64,000 nucleotides of DNA from Amia ocellicauda (GCF_036373705.1 NC_089867.1:21658323-21722322), one strand, 5' to 3'; numbered from the stretch's first letter, positions 13,786 through 55,620 are shown. Translations and numbers: made by a program. The notes: generated by a model from the sequence alone, not told the origin.

Positions 13786-14606
13786 ATATGTGCCCTCAGC
13801 CCAAATGGATCTGACCAGGAATAGGCAGAAGGCCTTTCTTTATGGGTGGCGTGACCTGTCAGTGGTCAGTGCAGTGCTTTCCCACTCCGTCACTGCGTAG
13901 GGGTGGCCATCCACAGGACAATGTCCTTAATGTTGAAAATGCCAGTGTGCTCTTTGATATGATATATTTTTCTTTTGAATAGAAGTTTAAATATCAGCTA
14001 CTTTGCAGGTGATCGTGTCTGTGTGCGCTGGAATGTACAGAAAACAGTATCAACATTTTTTGTTTAATGCATAATGAGACACCGGAGTCTTGTGGTTGAT
14101 CGTTGTGTGACCGTCTGTGAAGCTGTGCTGTGCTGGGGAGTCGAGATGGGGCTATACGATGGGGGGGCAGTGTGGCGGCACTGACACTAACATAGCGCCG
14201 CCGGGGTCACTAAGGTATTGTTATGCATTTCCACTCTGCACAAAAGGATGTTTCTTAAACTGCGACACAGCAGTAGTGATCTGTGAAATATTAAAACCTA
14301 AGCCCTGGCATTTGAAAAGCAACAGCAGTACTCAAAACGGCAATGCTGAAGGAAGGCTTTGGTGACAGAATTGGCACTACCACTGGCGGTGATGTAGTAC
14401 ACGTGAAACGCACTGCGCTGTGGCTAACGGGGATCGTCTGAATTGCCACGACTTCCCTCAGGCAAAACACGTTGTATTTTCACTGATTGTTTTTGTCCCA
14501 ACCTTGCCTTGAAATTGTAACCTTGTATCATCCACAGGTCTGTGTAGGAACTACTTCTATATCATGTTAAATGTGTGTTGGTCATTTAATGTGTAAATAT
14601 GTACAG

Positions 14607-14612
14607 AATAAA
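14607..14612 (+). promoter_or_regulatory. arhgef16: Poly(A) signal AATAAA, proximal, arhgef16
   Basis: Canonical hexamer about 1.1 kb after the stop codon. A second one follows 330 bp downstream, so two 3' ends are possible. Confidence 0.55.
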
Positions 14613-14940
14613 ATAGTTTATGCCACGTATATATTTTTTAAAAAGCAAAGCCTGCCATTTATTTTAAGCCAGTTTTAAGTTTTTTTCCTAGAATCCACAA
14701 AATGGCAGTTATTTAAAATGTATCCTAGGGGGAAATATGTATAATCAGAACTGGAGCTAAGGGTTTGTATATTGAAATCCCCACAAAGTGTCTTTACTAC
14801 AATAGTTATTTGTTTTATATAAAGGGATAAATGGCAGGAAACTGATTTTTTTGTGTTGGTGCAAAAGGGTTCAAGGGGAATTTCACAAATGTCTCATTGT
14901 GTAAAGTATGTGAGAGTATTTTTGTCAAGATGTTGTTCTG

Positions 14941-14946
14941 AATAAA
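14941..14946 (+). promoter_or_regulatory. arhgef16: Poly(A) signal AATAAA, distal, arhgef16
   Basis: Canonical hexamer preceded by T-rich, AT-rich DNA and followed within 30 bp by an A-rich then TG-containing stretch, as at cleavage sites. I take this as the main 3' end. Confidence 0.55.
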
Positions 14947-14965
14947 ACTGTTGAACTAAAAAATA

Positions 14966-17149
14966 CATTGTTAATCTAGTGGAATGGGGTGATTTTCCAG
15001 GTGGCTCATTTGCATAGGGGGTGTGGTCTGTCCTCCTGCAAGGGTTAGGTGCAGGTCAGTGGGCGGGGCCAGATGAAGTAAGAAGACACCAGCGCCCTGT
15101 ATCTAATCAGTGCCTTTGTAATAGTCATCACTGACATACTCTACAATCAGCTCTTCAGCACATTCCCACAGCCGTTTCTTTCCTAACCATGATAGTCTTT
15201 ATGAGCGGCATACCAAACGTGAACTAAATTATTCAAATCTTGAAAACCTACACTACCTAGACCTTCTCATGAATATGTATGTTACATTATTAGCATTTAA
15301 GTATCTAAATTCTGTATTAATATATCCTCATCCTCATGCATACCCACACTGTGAATTTCTCATCACCTTCTGCCTCCTCCTAACGCACCCGTCTGCTCAC
15401 ACTGGTCTTGTAGCCCAAGCAAATACATACATAAAAAGCTGAATCCTCAATGAAATATTTACAATTGCATTTCAAAAGGAAAGCAAAGAGGACAGGAGCA
15501 GAGATTTCCATCGGGCAGCCAACATAGCTCATCCTACGTGGTAGCTGTTGTCCTTCAATAACCAGGGACTCAAGAAAAGGATGAGGCTATACTTAACATT
15601 TCACAGTTCAGGGAAAGGTTACCAATGCATTTTCCTCTGTTCCGAAGGACCTGTCATTCTGCAATAAAGAAGACCAGTAAACGTCTGTGGTCAATTCAGT
15701 TCGTGGACCCCCCCGGCCCCCAACCCTGGTGACAAAACATGTCCACTCATCTCTGCATTCCTGTAATAGAAAATTACTCTATTTACCAGAATATAAAGAC
15801 ATAAAAAAAAACAGTTATAAGTTGTTGGTTTTAGGGGATAAATCTTAACCCACCATTACATATAACCCTAATACCACCACTAACTTATCCTCTCCCATAT
15901 GCCATCCTAATGGGACGGATGCATTGCAAATAAGGCTTACCAATCAGAAATTAAATAGTTAATGAAAATCATTACACAAAATATAAATGATATATCAAGC
16001 ACACAGATAATCTAATCTAATTAGGAATAGAAAGCATGTACCAGAACTATGAATGGCTGAATTGAAATTAAAAAAAGTGGAAAATATAAGAGAAAATAAA
16101 TAATTATTGAAACAAATGCATAATCATCCAATGGACTACGGAATAAATGTGTATTTGTTTCTCTTAGCAGGGGATTTAACAACATTCACCTTGTTTTTGA
16201 TGGAAATGGATATGGAACCAAACAATTAAATACAGTTCCCTTAAACACCTAGTTTAAATAAATAAAGATTCCCAGCCAAAGGTTTACTGACACTCCAAAG
16301 TCAGAGCTGTTAAAACAATCAAACCTTACCATGTCAGCTGGAAGCCAACAGTGAAAATCTTCCCAAAGCAGGAGGCACTGAGAGCAGCTCTATAAATAAC
16401 AACAAAGAGAAACAAAATCAGAGATTCATTAACTCAGCCAGACAAGTGCTAATACATTATTAATTACCTATAGACCACCTGCGCTAATAAACCCCTAGAT
16501 ATTATTCACTCCACTTCTAAACTAGAAAACTCCACTTTAACTGATGGGTTTAAAACTGATTGGTTTAAAACTGATTATGCACGACTGTAAAACCCAAATC
16601 ATTTCTTTCCCCCTCATAGTCATATAGTATAAAAACTATGCCTCTGACCCAGTCTAAAACAATGAGCTTTTCCACACAATAGGGTTTGTATATAAGCAAA
16701 TAGACAGCATATTATGATAAACAGTGCAAACTAATTCATGGGATTGATTAAGCCAACCCATATCTACACAGGAATTAAAATCTCCATTACGCATCCTTTT
16801 GGAGCCGTGCCAGCCGTTCTAATAAGTGCATTCAATATCAAAAGGGTTCAGATGAGCTCTATGGCAGTTCAAGTTCATAGGCTTCAATTCTCATCCTTTC
16901 CCAAGTGAACAGGCAAGTACCACTTTGTGGACTGTGACTTCCCTGACAGATGAGTCTGAGAGGAAATGGGTTATTCATGGGAGTAGTGGGAAAGAAAATG
17001 CCTGCGATGTATGTATGTATTTTAGAATGCAATATGCTTGTCTGAGTATTTCACAATATTTCTGTTTTTTTACTAAACTTAAATATTAGTCATTATTAAT
17101 AATTAATTATACTTTGTTTAACTGAACAGAATATTTAAAAGTAATTGTA
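14966..17149. other. Intergenic AT-rich DNA
   Basis: No protein-coding exon with recognisable homology. The minus strand has a few splice-site-like patterns (see 16330-16389), but no conserved reading frame links them. Confidence 0.6.
16330..16389 (-). other. Candidate 60-nt exon of an unassigned minus-strand transcript
   Basis: On the minus strand a T-rich tract ending TTTATAG precedes 60 nt that end in ACATG followed by a strong donor GTAAGG. Another acceptor-like tract (CTTCTTTATTGCAG) lies downstream near 15,665. A matching upstream donor, GTAAGT, occurs at 18490-18495 beside the promoter-like island. No protein family recognised; this may be a noncoding RNA or chance. Confidence 0.2.
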
Positions 17150-18330
17150 TCACAAACCTACAGTAGTTCAATGCTGGGGAACTATTTCTGGAACTGGTGT
17201 CCATGTTGGTTCTATTTGAATTATTAATGATAGATGTTAGCGTTCCAAGGCTTAATTTATAAAGTTTCAAAGAAAGGTCCAATTGGTAGCAGTAAGGGTT
17301 CCCATCAAACCTACAGTAGTTTTATGCTGTTGAGAAATTTGTGGAACTGGGAATAGACAGCCAAACTGGTCCACCCCATGCCACAAGTTGGTGTCTAAGA
17401 TTGAGTTGTTAGCTTTCCAATGGATGCTTTCTAATATTTAAAAAAGTCCCCACAAACACGTTAGGTCCTATTGATAGTAGAAAGGGTCAGCTTCTAAAGT
17501 AAAATAGTGTTATGCTGGGGAACTAGTTATGGCACTGGAAATATACACCCAAACTGTTGTCTCCTATGCCACAATTTTGTGTCTTAAATTGCATTGGAGG
17601 GTTCTCTGCCTCTTCCTCTACAAGGTAGTTTCAAGTAACATACCCCTGAAAGTATGCAGAAGACCCCCCCCCGGCCACAAACTAGATGAGGAGAACTGAA
17701 CTGAAATGTGTATGAAAGGGAATTACTGATGTCCAAATTACTGAAACGTATGCCTCTAAGGAACGCCAATATGTCTTATTAATCAACCAAATAGTGTAAA
17801 CTATCCTGGGTGCATGTTTCCACTTCCAGAAATAGCTCCCCAGCACAAAACGACTACCTTAAAAAGGGCTGAGCTGATCTGGGGGAGCTGACATTTCATG
17901 GGATAAATAATACCCTTTAATACCTACAATTCAGTTCAATACAGCTGTAGTCTCTCCAGCTTCATGATAACCTTCTCTTCATCTCGTTCGTGGCCTGGGG
18001 GGTCATCAGCATACTTTCATGGTATGCTATACCCCAAAGCAATTTAAGACACAAAACTGAGGCAGAGGGGACACCAGTTTGGGTGTATATTTCCAGTGCC
18101 ATAACTAGTTCCCCAGTATAACACTATTTTACTTTAGATGGGGACCCTTTCTACTATCAATAGGACCTACAATTATTCTGGGAACTTCATTTTAACATCA
18201 TCAAGCCTTGGAAAGATAATCTCTCTCATTAGAGCAAATGGAACCAACAGGGACACCAGTTTGGTGTCAATTCCCAGTTTCACAAATACTTATAGTCCCC
18301 CAGCTTGAAACTACTGTAGCACCACTGTAC
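17150..18330. repeat. 1.2-kb imperfect palindrome built of degenerate tandem units
   Basis: The left arm holds about three related units beginning near 17156, 17309 and 17498, sharing CCTACAGTAGTT, TATGCTGGGGAACTA, GGAACTGG and CCAAACTGG motifs. The right arm repeats them in reverse complement at 18039-18325. The best match is 39 identical bases, 17517-17555 against 18076-18114; the match extends to roughly 17462-17592 against 18039-18169. A further inverted piece sits at 17818-17860 inside the spacer. No transposase frame is seen, so it may be a fold-back or non-autonomous element, or a rearranged minisatellite. Family unknown. Confidence 0.85.
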
Positions 18331-18599
18331 CTTAGTGCTACTATTAGCTTAACAAATTGTAGCACATATGTATACATTATGACTATTAAAGTTAATCATT
18401 AATATTATTTAAATAATGTATTACAATGTTTGCAATTAAAACACAAGTTGCTGAAAAGGCCAGAATAAGTATTTGTCTGTTTTGGAGACACTTACCCAGG
18501 TTGCAGTTGTCCAGGTTTCGTCGTGGTGAGGTGATAAAAGCACGTTTTATCAATAAAAACAGCTTTGCTGCCGCTGCCACTGAACAGTTTGAAACACAA

Positions 18600-19030
18600 G
18601 CATTATGAGCCACGACTGTCGCTTCTGCACCTGCAGGGCGCCGAGCGGAAGGGGCGGGGCCAGGTAGGAAGAGGCGTGCGCGTCATTGGCTGCGTTCGTG
18701 TTGCGCAATATCCGCCCTTCTGCTCCACCAATGGGATCGCTGGGATGGTGCAGATCTGCGCAGAACTGCGGAAACCTGCGCTACACGATAGCGAGTGCTT
18801 GGCTGTCTGCTCGAAAACAGGTTTAAAGTTGACTCCCTGCTGTAGAATATCATAATAATAATCAAATAAGTAAATGCAAATGTTTCTGTGTAGAAGTGAA
18901 CGTTTTGCGTCCTGTTTGCCGGGCCGGGTACACCTGCATCACAGACCACGCCCCTTTCCTCACCTGCAGCGCCGTACGCAATGGTTGAGTGACGTACAAT
19001 GCAACCAATGACGCGTCTCGTTTTGAACAT
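18600..19030. promoter_or_regulatory. Promoter-like CpG/CCAAT/Sp1 island with no assigned gene
   Basis: In otherwise AT-rich DNA this segment holds an Sp1-type GGGGCGGGGC (18651-18660), CCAAT boxes in both orientations (about 18684, 18728, 19003), NRF1-like GCG repeats and a CRE-like TGACGTAC (18990). This is the composition of a housekeeping or bidirectional promoter. On its minus-strand side a donor GTAAGT at 18490-18495 would end a first exon of about 150 nt. No coding product recognised. Confidence 0.5.
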
Positions 19031-19219
19031 AATTGCACACCTATCCTCTCCATCCGAATTGTGATCAAAGCTGCAGTCACTAGCCTACTGCAAAAAGTAA
19101 CGTTTATTTTTAATTATACATGCATCTCCAAGACGCCAACATTCAAACAAATAAATGCATTCCTAAATATAGATATGCCAAAATCTGTATTGCATATTTT
19201 CTTTCATTTAGATCTACAA

Positions 19220-19276
<57 letters not shown>

Positions 19277-19995
19277 AATGTATGGAGTGAAACCAAAGAA
19301 ACTCCTGCAAGAAATAGAAGATAATAAACTTGAAATCAGATACCATAGGTGCCCATTTGAAGTTGCTTAGGAGGCTAAAGTGTGTTACTAAATCTGCAGG
19401 ATGCATATGTCAGAGAGAATATGTTTTATATGATAGTTGCATCTTCTTGTAACACAATTCATGATTGTAACCCTTGAACACCAGTTTTCTATTTTAATCC
19501 TGTTGATGGAGTGGAATACCCTATAATAATAGGCCAATACAAATAATTACAATTCACGTTTTCTATGGTGCATATGAACCAGATCATCAACCCCACAAAG
19601 CTGGAAAATGCCAATTAGCTCAGTATTTAAAAAAAATGTCACTTTAAAATATTCTGACGGGATTAAAGATTTAAGAACACGCAGGACTAGTTTTCCTCTC
19701 GTTAATTATAGATACAACGAATGTATAAAATATCTAGAAATTCCAGTAATGTTACTTAGAGCAATAATAAAAGTGGCTTCATCAGTGTTTGATTATTTTA
19801 ATACATTTAGAACTGTGGGTACATTGACATATTGCAGAGACTTATTTAGAACGTACAATCTAGCGGCTTCAAAGTACAAACTTCAATCCAATGCAGTTGT
19901 CCAGCGGGACTAAACCTACATGGACTCCATCACTGACTCTGTGCTCCACCGTGGGTCAACCAGGCGCACGAGAAACTCATCAGCCACTTTCGCTT
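19031..19995. other. Intergenic AT-rich DNA beyond the chd5 3' end
   Basis: Apart from the TTA repeat, nothing recognised. The open frame at 19608-19913 has no similarity I know and no coding features. Confidence 0.5.
19221..19275. repeat. (TTA)n microsatellite
   Basis: About eighteen uninterrupted TTA/ATT triplets. Confidence 0.95.
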
Positions 19996-20009
19996 TCTTA
20001 CTGAGAGAA

Positions 20010-20015
20010 TTTATT
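20010..20015 (-). promoter_or_regulatory. chd5: Poly(A) signal AATAAA for chd5
   Basis: TTTATT on the plus strand. Most distal good hexamer before sequence character changes. Choice among several candidates is inference. Confidence 0.4.
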
Positions 20016-20148
20016 AAAACACATTAAACAAATACACACGGTACAAAGTAAGAGATGACCATTTTTCATTTTTTCCTTTCATTTGTTTTCCTTTACAAAT
20101 GCACATATCCTAACACTGGTCAAGTTTGTCATATTTGTTGTTATTTCT

Positions 20149-20222
20149 TATATATATATATATATATATATATGTATACATATATATATATGTGTGTGTA
20201 TATGTATACATACATACTGTAT
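20149..20222. repeat. (TA)n/(TG)n microsatellite in chd5 3'UTR
   Basis: Runs of TA with interspersed TGTATACA and TGTGTG blocks. Confidence 0.9.
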
Positions 20223-23200
20223 ATTTATTTTTCATTATGAACCTTCATACAAAACATTTCCACATGCTGTGCATACATTTCTAAAAAAGAGACATCTTTA
20301 CCAGGGTTTCTTCTGAGAGCTTTTGAAGCTTTTGTTATTCATATATATATATTTATAATATTAGACTGAAGCCTTTTTCATTATATATATATTTGTTTGC
20401 ACTGCTGTATTCAGACAGTGCAATACTTGTTACATTCTGGTGAGCTTCAGTTTGATTGCATTTCTTTCTTTTCTTTTGTTTTGTACATTTGCAGTTTATT
20501 TTTATTTATAGTTCCTTCTTTCTGGCACTTCTAAAGAAAACGAACACTGACTCAAAGAAAAAGGAACAGATCTAGTGACTCCAACCCAGTTAAGACACGG
20601 TACAGTAGTCGCTTTAAAGAAACTACTCTGCATTGTCAGAAGTCTAGAAGGATTAAAGTAGTCGTCTCAGTTGCTCCCACACACAGAATGCAGTTCTGAA
20701 CATGCAAAACAGTCATCAGGGAATATATCCTGTATTTGTATGATTCTACAGGTTTTGCAGTTTTCCTACTACTGTATAACAAATGACTGTTCTGCAAATA
20801 CTATGTTAACAAGTGTTTTGTTTAGTTTTTCTCTCTGCTGTTGCCTATTTTAAGAACGCGCAACCTGTCTGCAAAGCCTTGCTGGGACCGACTGTGTAGT
20901 TCTGGACTGTACTGTCTGAAGATGCTACATATCTGAGAGTTTGTCATGAAAAGCAAAGAAAATTAGTCCAATAAATAAAACAGTATGCACAAACAAAGCC
21001 ACTCATATTTACACTAACAAATATTGTTTCAAAGTATATAAATTAAATTTAAAAAAAATACAAACATAGGGCCAATAACCTCACAGTTACACAACATCAT
21101 CAGAAAACACTTCTTAAAACAACATGAAGACACAGAACAAGGAGTAGCTGCTTTAGAAGAACTGAGTACTCCACAGCAGAGAGAGAGGGGTACGTAGGTG
21201 ATGGTTTGTGCCAGTTGTCATGTGTTTGTCTGAATGGGTCGACATTTACCTTTGTAAACAGAATGTGTAGCGTTTATAGCCTTCACTCAACACAGGAGAG
21301 CTTTGCCTTTCAGTTATTAAAGTGCTTCATCAGCGTAAACACACCCTCTACACAGGAATACACACTGTGGTGCATAAAAGGCGATGTACCAAATGGATTT
21401 TGAATACAACGTAGTGGACTACTTTACTTCCTCACACAGCCACGGGATTGTTTGAAGTATGTGATCTATAGGTGCCTAAGTGAGGCCCAATTCTCTTTTA
21501 ATTCCAGCAAGTCTTGTTTTCTTGCCTGAAAGTGAATTCTCCTGCACGAAAGAGAAATGAACACTGTGAGTAACCAATATTTCTAAAACAGGGCATTTAT
21601 ACTTATTTGCAATAGCCAGGTAAATTGGGCCGAACATGTGGCCCTTTCTATGATATGTTTAAACACATATGTACATAAAAACAGCCAGCATTTGGTGTCT
21701 CTCAAAGACACAAACAGGTAGTTTCATATTGAATCCAGTCCTTGGGCTTGAGACCAGCTGCAGCAGCAGTCTGCCAAGAAATAAACAATAATAACAGGGA
21801 ACGCTTTCTTCAACAGCTATATTTGCTCTTCGTTAGACTCAAGGCTTCCTGAATCACATAAAGCAGCCACTGCCTGTGCCGTGTCTACCTTTCGTCCAGC
21901 CCAAATATAAAGACACGGTGAAAAAGCAGACCCCTTGCCTTTTAGGGTAACAAAAACAGTTCAAGAAAAAGATCATCTGTACCAACGCCTACAGTTTCCT
22001 CGATGCTTCAAACAGTAAGGTGCTCTGCAACACTATCTCCCTTCCCCTCACAAACACACACGCCTAATGTAACACAACTTCAACAATTCCAACAACTCGT
22101 GTTAAATGACATTACAATGTACGCCTCTGTGTACATACAGTTCCTTTGAGAGTCATCTGATTTCCTTTTCAGTTCCTTAAGAATAAAGAGTGCTTCTCCA
22201 AAATGGCAGCAAAGGAAAACATAAAAGTTAAAAAACAACAACAGCAACAACAGGAATAGAGAACATTCAGAGGTGTTGACTGAGGAGGTATCTTCTCCAC
22301 GGAGTTAAAATGACTTTGCATTTCTTGTATCTCAACTTAGAAAAGATGTAGAGTGCACGGAGTTAAGGTTATCATTAAGACCGGCGCAATCCAAAGCTCG
22401 GGGTGGTTTTATGATTGGATCGCGTTTGAACTTTTCTTCCGTCGTCCTTCGAAACTTTTGGTTACGTATGAATGTGCCTAGAGACAGTCAAACCAGAAGG
22501 GAGACTTTCAAAGGGCTCCACACTGGCTTGCGGCTCCGAAACGAGAGTGAGAAATCAGTGCCAGGTTACGGGCACCCCGCGATCCAGGACTTCGGCACAA
22601 CACCATCGCACGGGCAGCGTTAGAGAATACTTTAAAAGACCACAGTTTTGCCGTACAACCAAGAATTGTCCCAAACAGGCTTTTCATTTACTGAGCCCAG
22701 GTATAAAAAAAACAAATGGTCAAAAACACTTTTGAGTGCACTTTTTTTTTTGTCCCTTTCTGTCTAGTCTCCTAGATATATATATATATGTATGTATATA
22801 TGTTAAAATTCTTCCTTTCTTTCTGATTTCCCCATACAATATTAAATAAAGATTATGAAGTCTCTGTACAATAGTGTTTTTAAATCTTGGTAGCTTTTAA
22901 ATGTCGGAGCTGTGTGTGTACACTGAGATCTGACTTCCTCATCTTTCCAAGAAAGCTATGCCAAAAGCCAGGGTGCACTACAGCAGCTGTCCTGTACAAG
23001 AGTCTTGAGAGATGTCTACGCAAAGATGTGTTTCTCTAGGAGTGGCTAGGAAACCCCTTCAACATCCCAGAAAATGCCCATACTCCTTTAAGCTATAGTT
23101 ACAGAATAAAATACTTTAAAAATATATTATGAGCTGATCCCGTTGCTGCTCTTCTGTATCAGGAACGATGCCTGACCTCGTATGCTGTTTGTATGGCTAA

Positions 23201-23921
23201 GCAATTGCATTCTGTACATCGGCTGGATATCTGAAGAAGCCGCAGGGGGTCTAAGCAGGAGGAGTCTACGGTCGGGGGTAGGCGAGTGCAGGTGCCCTTT
23301 GGAGACCCCAAGGGAGTGTGAAGATTCCAGGTTTGACGCACACAAGGTTCGATTGTATAGTGCGTAATCCACTGCCAGAGAAAGAGATGGGGATTGCGGG
23401 TGTTGTGTTGGGGGGGGGGACATAATCCTCCCCAACTTCGAATCTTACAGGTTTTAAATGGTAGGTTGTCGTCTAGCTAAAGGATAAACATCATTAAGAC
23501 TGCAGCCAAGGCATAAAAGAGAAGAAACTTCCCAGACAAAAGGAAGGACACTCCGGCACGGCCATACTGAAATGTCCGAGACAAGGTTCCCCAGTCCTGT
23601 TGAGTCAGCGTGAAGCGTGGGAGAGACAGATAAGAAGCTGAGGGCACGGCCAGGTCTCACTTCAGAACCTCCTGCTTTGACGTCCAACTGTCTGGCTTGC
23701 CCCGAACCCGTGACCTTCCTCATGAACGTAAGACAGAAGCGAAGACACAGGTGGCCAGCAGGGTATGTACTGCATGGGAGGGACCCCCCAGTTAGGCTGT
23801 GTCCTAGGGAGGGGAACAAGTGCAATCGATAAGATGTGTTTCTCAGTTTAATGGGAGCTCTTTCCAAAAGGATGCTTCGTCTCTGTCGTTTCCCACACTG
23901 CGGGAAGGGGGCAGCGGGGGG

Positions 23922-53411
<29,490 letters not shown>

Positions 53412-53616
53412 CTTTACCGCATACGCTATCCTTCACACAATCCCACTCCCTCTGTAGAATAAAGTGTGGAAACTTAACCCCCGCGATGCCACAGTCTTTG
53501 TTGCTTGCAATGCCCACACAGATTTCGATGTGTACACAAATGGTGAGTTTTATTGTTTGTTTTTTTATAAGAAAGATGGCTGCCCCTTTTTTTAAGGAGC
53601 ATAAAAATCCTCTTTC

Positions 53617-53653
<37 letters not shown>

Positions 53654-53950
53654 CCTCTCTCTCCCTCTCCCTCTCTCTCTCTCTCCTCTGTCCAAATCCT
53701 CCAGTCTGAAAATAAAAAAAAGAGACAAAAATGGAACACACATGCCCAGAATGTGACGTCTGGTCTGTTGCCATGGCAATCCATCCCATAATTTTGCACA
53801 CAACTAGTTACTAGTCATGCACCCCTAGTTACCAGGTTTTTGACTAGTCGCTCCCGCTGGTGCTGAAAATGGCAATAAAGCCGCAAATGCGCGCTCTCTC
53901 TTTCGGGTGCTTTCGTTTCTTCTTCACCGTCCGTATCATTTGGAGGAGGT
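53412..53950 (-). promoter_or_regulatory. chd5: chd5 5' leader and proximal promoter region
   Basis: Directly upstream of the chd5 start codon. On the minus strand it is very GA-rich because of the CT run at 53620-53689. No TATA box at an expected distance. A hAT-like TGCACCCCTAGT/ACTAGT motif occurs near 53810-53855. The transcription start cannot be placed from sequence. Confidence 0.4.
53620..53689. repeat. (CT)n tract (GA-rich on the chd5 strand)
   Basis: Almost uninterrupted CT dinucleotides with a few CCCC interruptions, about 210 bp upstream of the chd5 ATG. Would be a GAGA run in the leader or promoter. Confidence 0.9.
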
Positions 53951-55100
53951 TATACGAGGATAATGGGGGAAACAACTTCATACAAGACAAGTCTCTTCAT
54001 ATCGTAGCTATAGATTCCCCCAATGGTTATTGATATGTATTGCAAAGAAATGCATTGAAGTCTCCTTGGAGCAATGAGAGGGGGAAAGGAGAGAGGAAGA
54101 ACATGTGAATACGCCTACTGAGTGAAAAGAAAACTGTCACGATTGAGCTTTTTTTTTTTTTTCCTCTCGCTTTTCTCAGTGACCCATAGTTTCCCCCGAT
54201 ACCGATGGAAAGCAGAGTCTCATCATCAGTGAAATCCAATCAGAAATGCTTCGTGATCAATGACATCAGCAGGAATGCAGACAGAACACAAAATGAACAA
54301 AGCAACATTAAAACAGATGTGAGACAAAATAGTTGAAGACTGTGCGCACCAGGGCTGCAAGCGCCGCCTGCGCGGATACAGGTGTCACAGGCACGTCAAC
54401 ATCTGTCCGGACCGACGCAATGAACTCTCTGTTCCCTCCATAACCGTCCATTGCCATAACGTTTACATGCTGGTTTTAGATCCAGAGGTTGCAGCAACAT
54501 TCAAATGGATGGTTTTGTTTACGTCATCACAATGTTTCTTCGTAACGTTGTGACGCAACATTATCACAACCGTATGACAGCAGGCAACGTTGCTTGTTCA
54601 TTGTTTCTTCCATAACCTTCATACAATTTCCAGCAACTTTGTACAAATATGTTGTGTTTGCTGAGCTATATTAGCGGGATGTGGTTCTCAAACAAAAAAT
54701 AAAGATGCAATATGTTGCATTGGTGTGGGTTAGGTGTTTCAGTACACCCGTCTTTGCGACCTCTCTAGCAGGACACTGTCCAAACCCCAGACATGCAGTG
54801 ACGCACACATATCGTGTGTATAGATCTATACTTGGTTTAAAGTAACATCTTTAACATCGAGCTCGTCTTTCGTTCTGTACAATACATTTCGTAATAGGAC
54901 ATAGCTCACTTTGCCCTGTTTCCTATCTTACAATAGCTCCCAATACTTCTTCATAATTTCAAAATGGGAAAAGCGTTATATTGAAATAGCTCCATTAAAA
55001 TGGAGTGTACACCGTTGTCTCGTGGAATAGATGGAGATTATATGAAACAAACCCCTCACATTTACATTGTTGCATGAACACACACACATACATATACATA
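53951..55100. other. Intergenic DNA between chd5 and rpl22
   Basis: No gene recognised. Between 54480 and 54680 short AACGTTG/CAACATT words recur in both orientations (54500, 54544, 54558, 54588, 54650), as in some fish repeat families. Confidence 0.5.
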
Positions 55101-55109
55101 CACATACAT

Positions 55110-55620
55110 ACACACACAAATACAGTGGCTATAGGACGTATTCCCCCATTGGACGTTATGCACATTTTATCGTGCTACAACATTTTTGATGCCTTTCAAT
55201 GTTTTATTTGAAAAACACCTTGAAGAGGGAAGAGAATTTGTATCATGAAACAATGAGGGAAAAAAAAAAAAGTGATTGGTCTTGGTTAAAGCGAGTCCAT
55301 ACTTTGCAGAACTTTGTCTTCGGGGTGAGCGGCCTGCAGCAGGACTGCACATCTGGATTGTGCAAGATTCACCCTTTCTTTCTGGCAGAATTGTTCCAGC
55401 TCTGTCACGTTGGATGGAGATCAATATCCCCACAGATTCTTGACACAGATTCTCAATCAGATTGAAGTCCCGGCTGTGACCCGGCCACTCCAGGACACTC
55501 ACTCTTGTTTTTAAGCCACCCTGGCATCGCTTTGGCTGTGTTCAGGGTCATTGTCCTGCTGAAAGGTGAAGCTCTGTCCCAGTCTTAGCTCTTTTGCAGA
55601 CTGTTTGTTTCTCTAAAGCA
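55110..55620 (-). mobile_element. Second Tc1/mariner-like relic
   Basis: Left end starts CAGTGGCTATAGGACGTATT, a fish Tc1-type terminus. On the minus strand a degenerate transposase segment reads WPGHSRDFNLIENLC near 55440-55490 (ancestral pattern SPDLNPIENLW) and a following region corresponds to the QDNDP block. The right part is missing or eroded. Stops and substitutions make it inactive. Confidence 0.65.

Larger units (their letters stand above)
13519..14965 (+). other. arhgef16: arhgef16 3'UTR
   Basis: Runs from the TGA to the second of two AATAAA signals (14607-14612 and 14941-14946). Length and end are inferred; no cDNA is available. It contains a tRNA-derived SINE at 13570-13785, so part of the mature 3'UTR would be transposon sequence. 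Confidence 0.6.
19995..23921 (-). other. chd5: chd5 3'UTR
   Basis: Runs from the stop codon at 23922 to the minus-strand AATAAA at 20010-20015. No coding exon or splice acceptor is needed here. About 3.9 kb is long but in keeping with the multi-kilobase 3'UTR known for mammalian CHD5. Contains TA/TG microsatellites and several other weaker AATAAA-like hexamers, so shorter isoforms are likely. Confidence 0.5.

Noticed and set aside
15500..15770. Additional minus-strand exons with acceptor-like TTTATTGCAG and CTATTACAG
   Set aside because: Frames are short, join no recognisable protein and lack consistent donors; kept only as weak support for a possible noncoding transcript.
17150..18330. CRISPR array or simple satellite
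   Set aside because: Units are long, diverged, irregularly spaced and present in both orientations, in a vertebrate genome; not a CRISPR array and not a regular satellite.
53800..53860. Intact hAT terminal repeat near the chd5 promoter
   Set aside because: Only a short CACCCCTAGT/ACTAGT pattern is visible, with no partner end; too little to annotate as an element.
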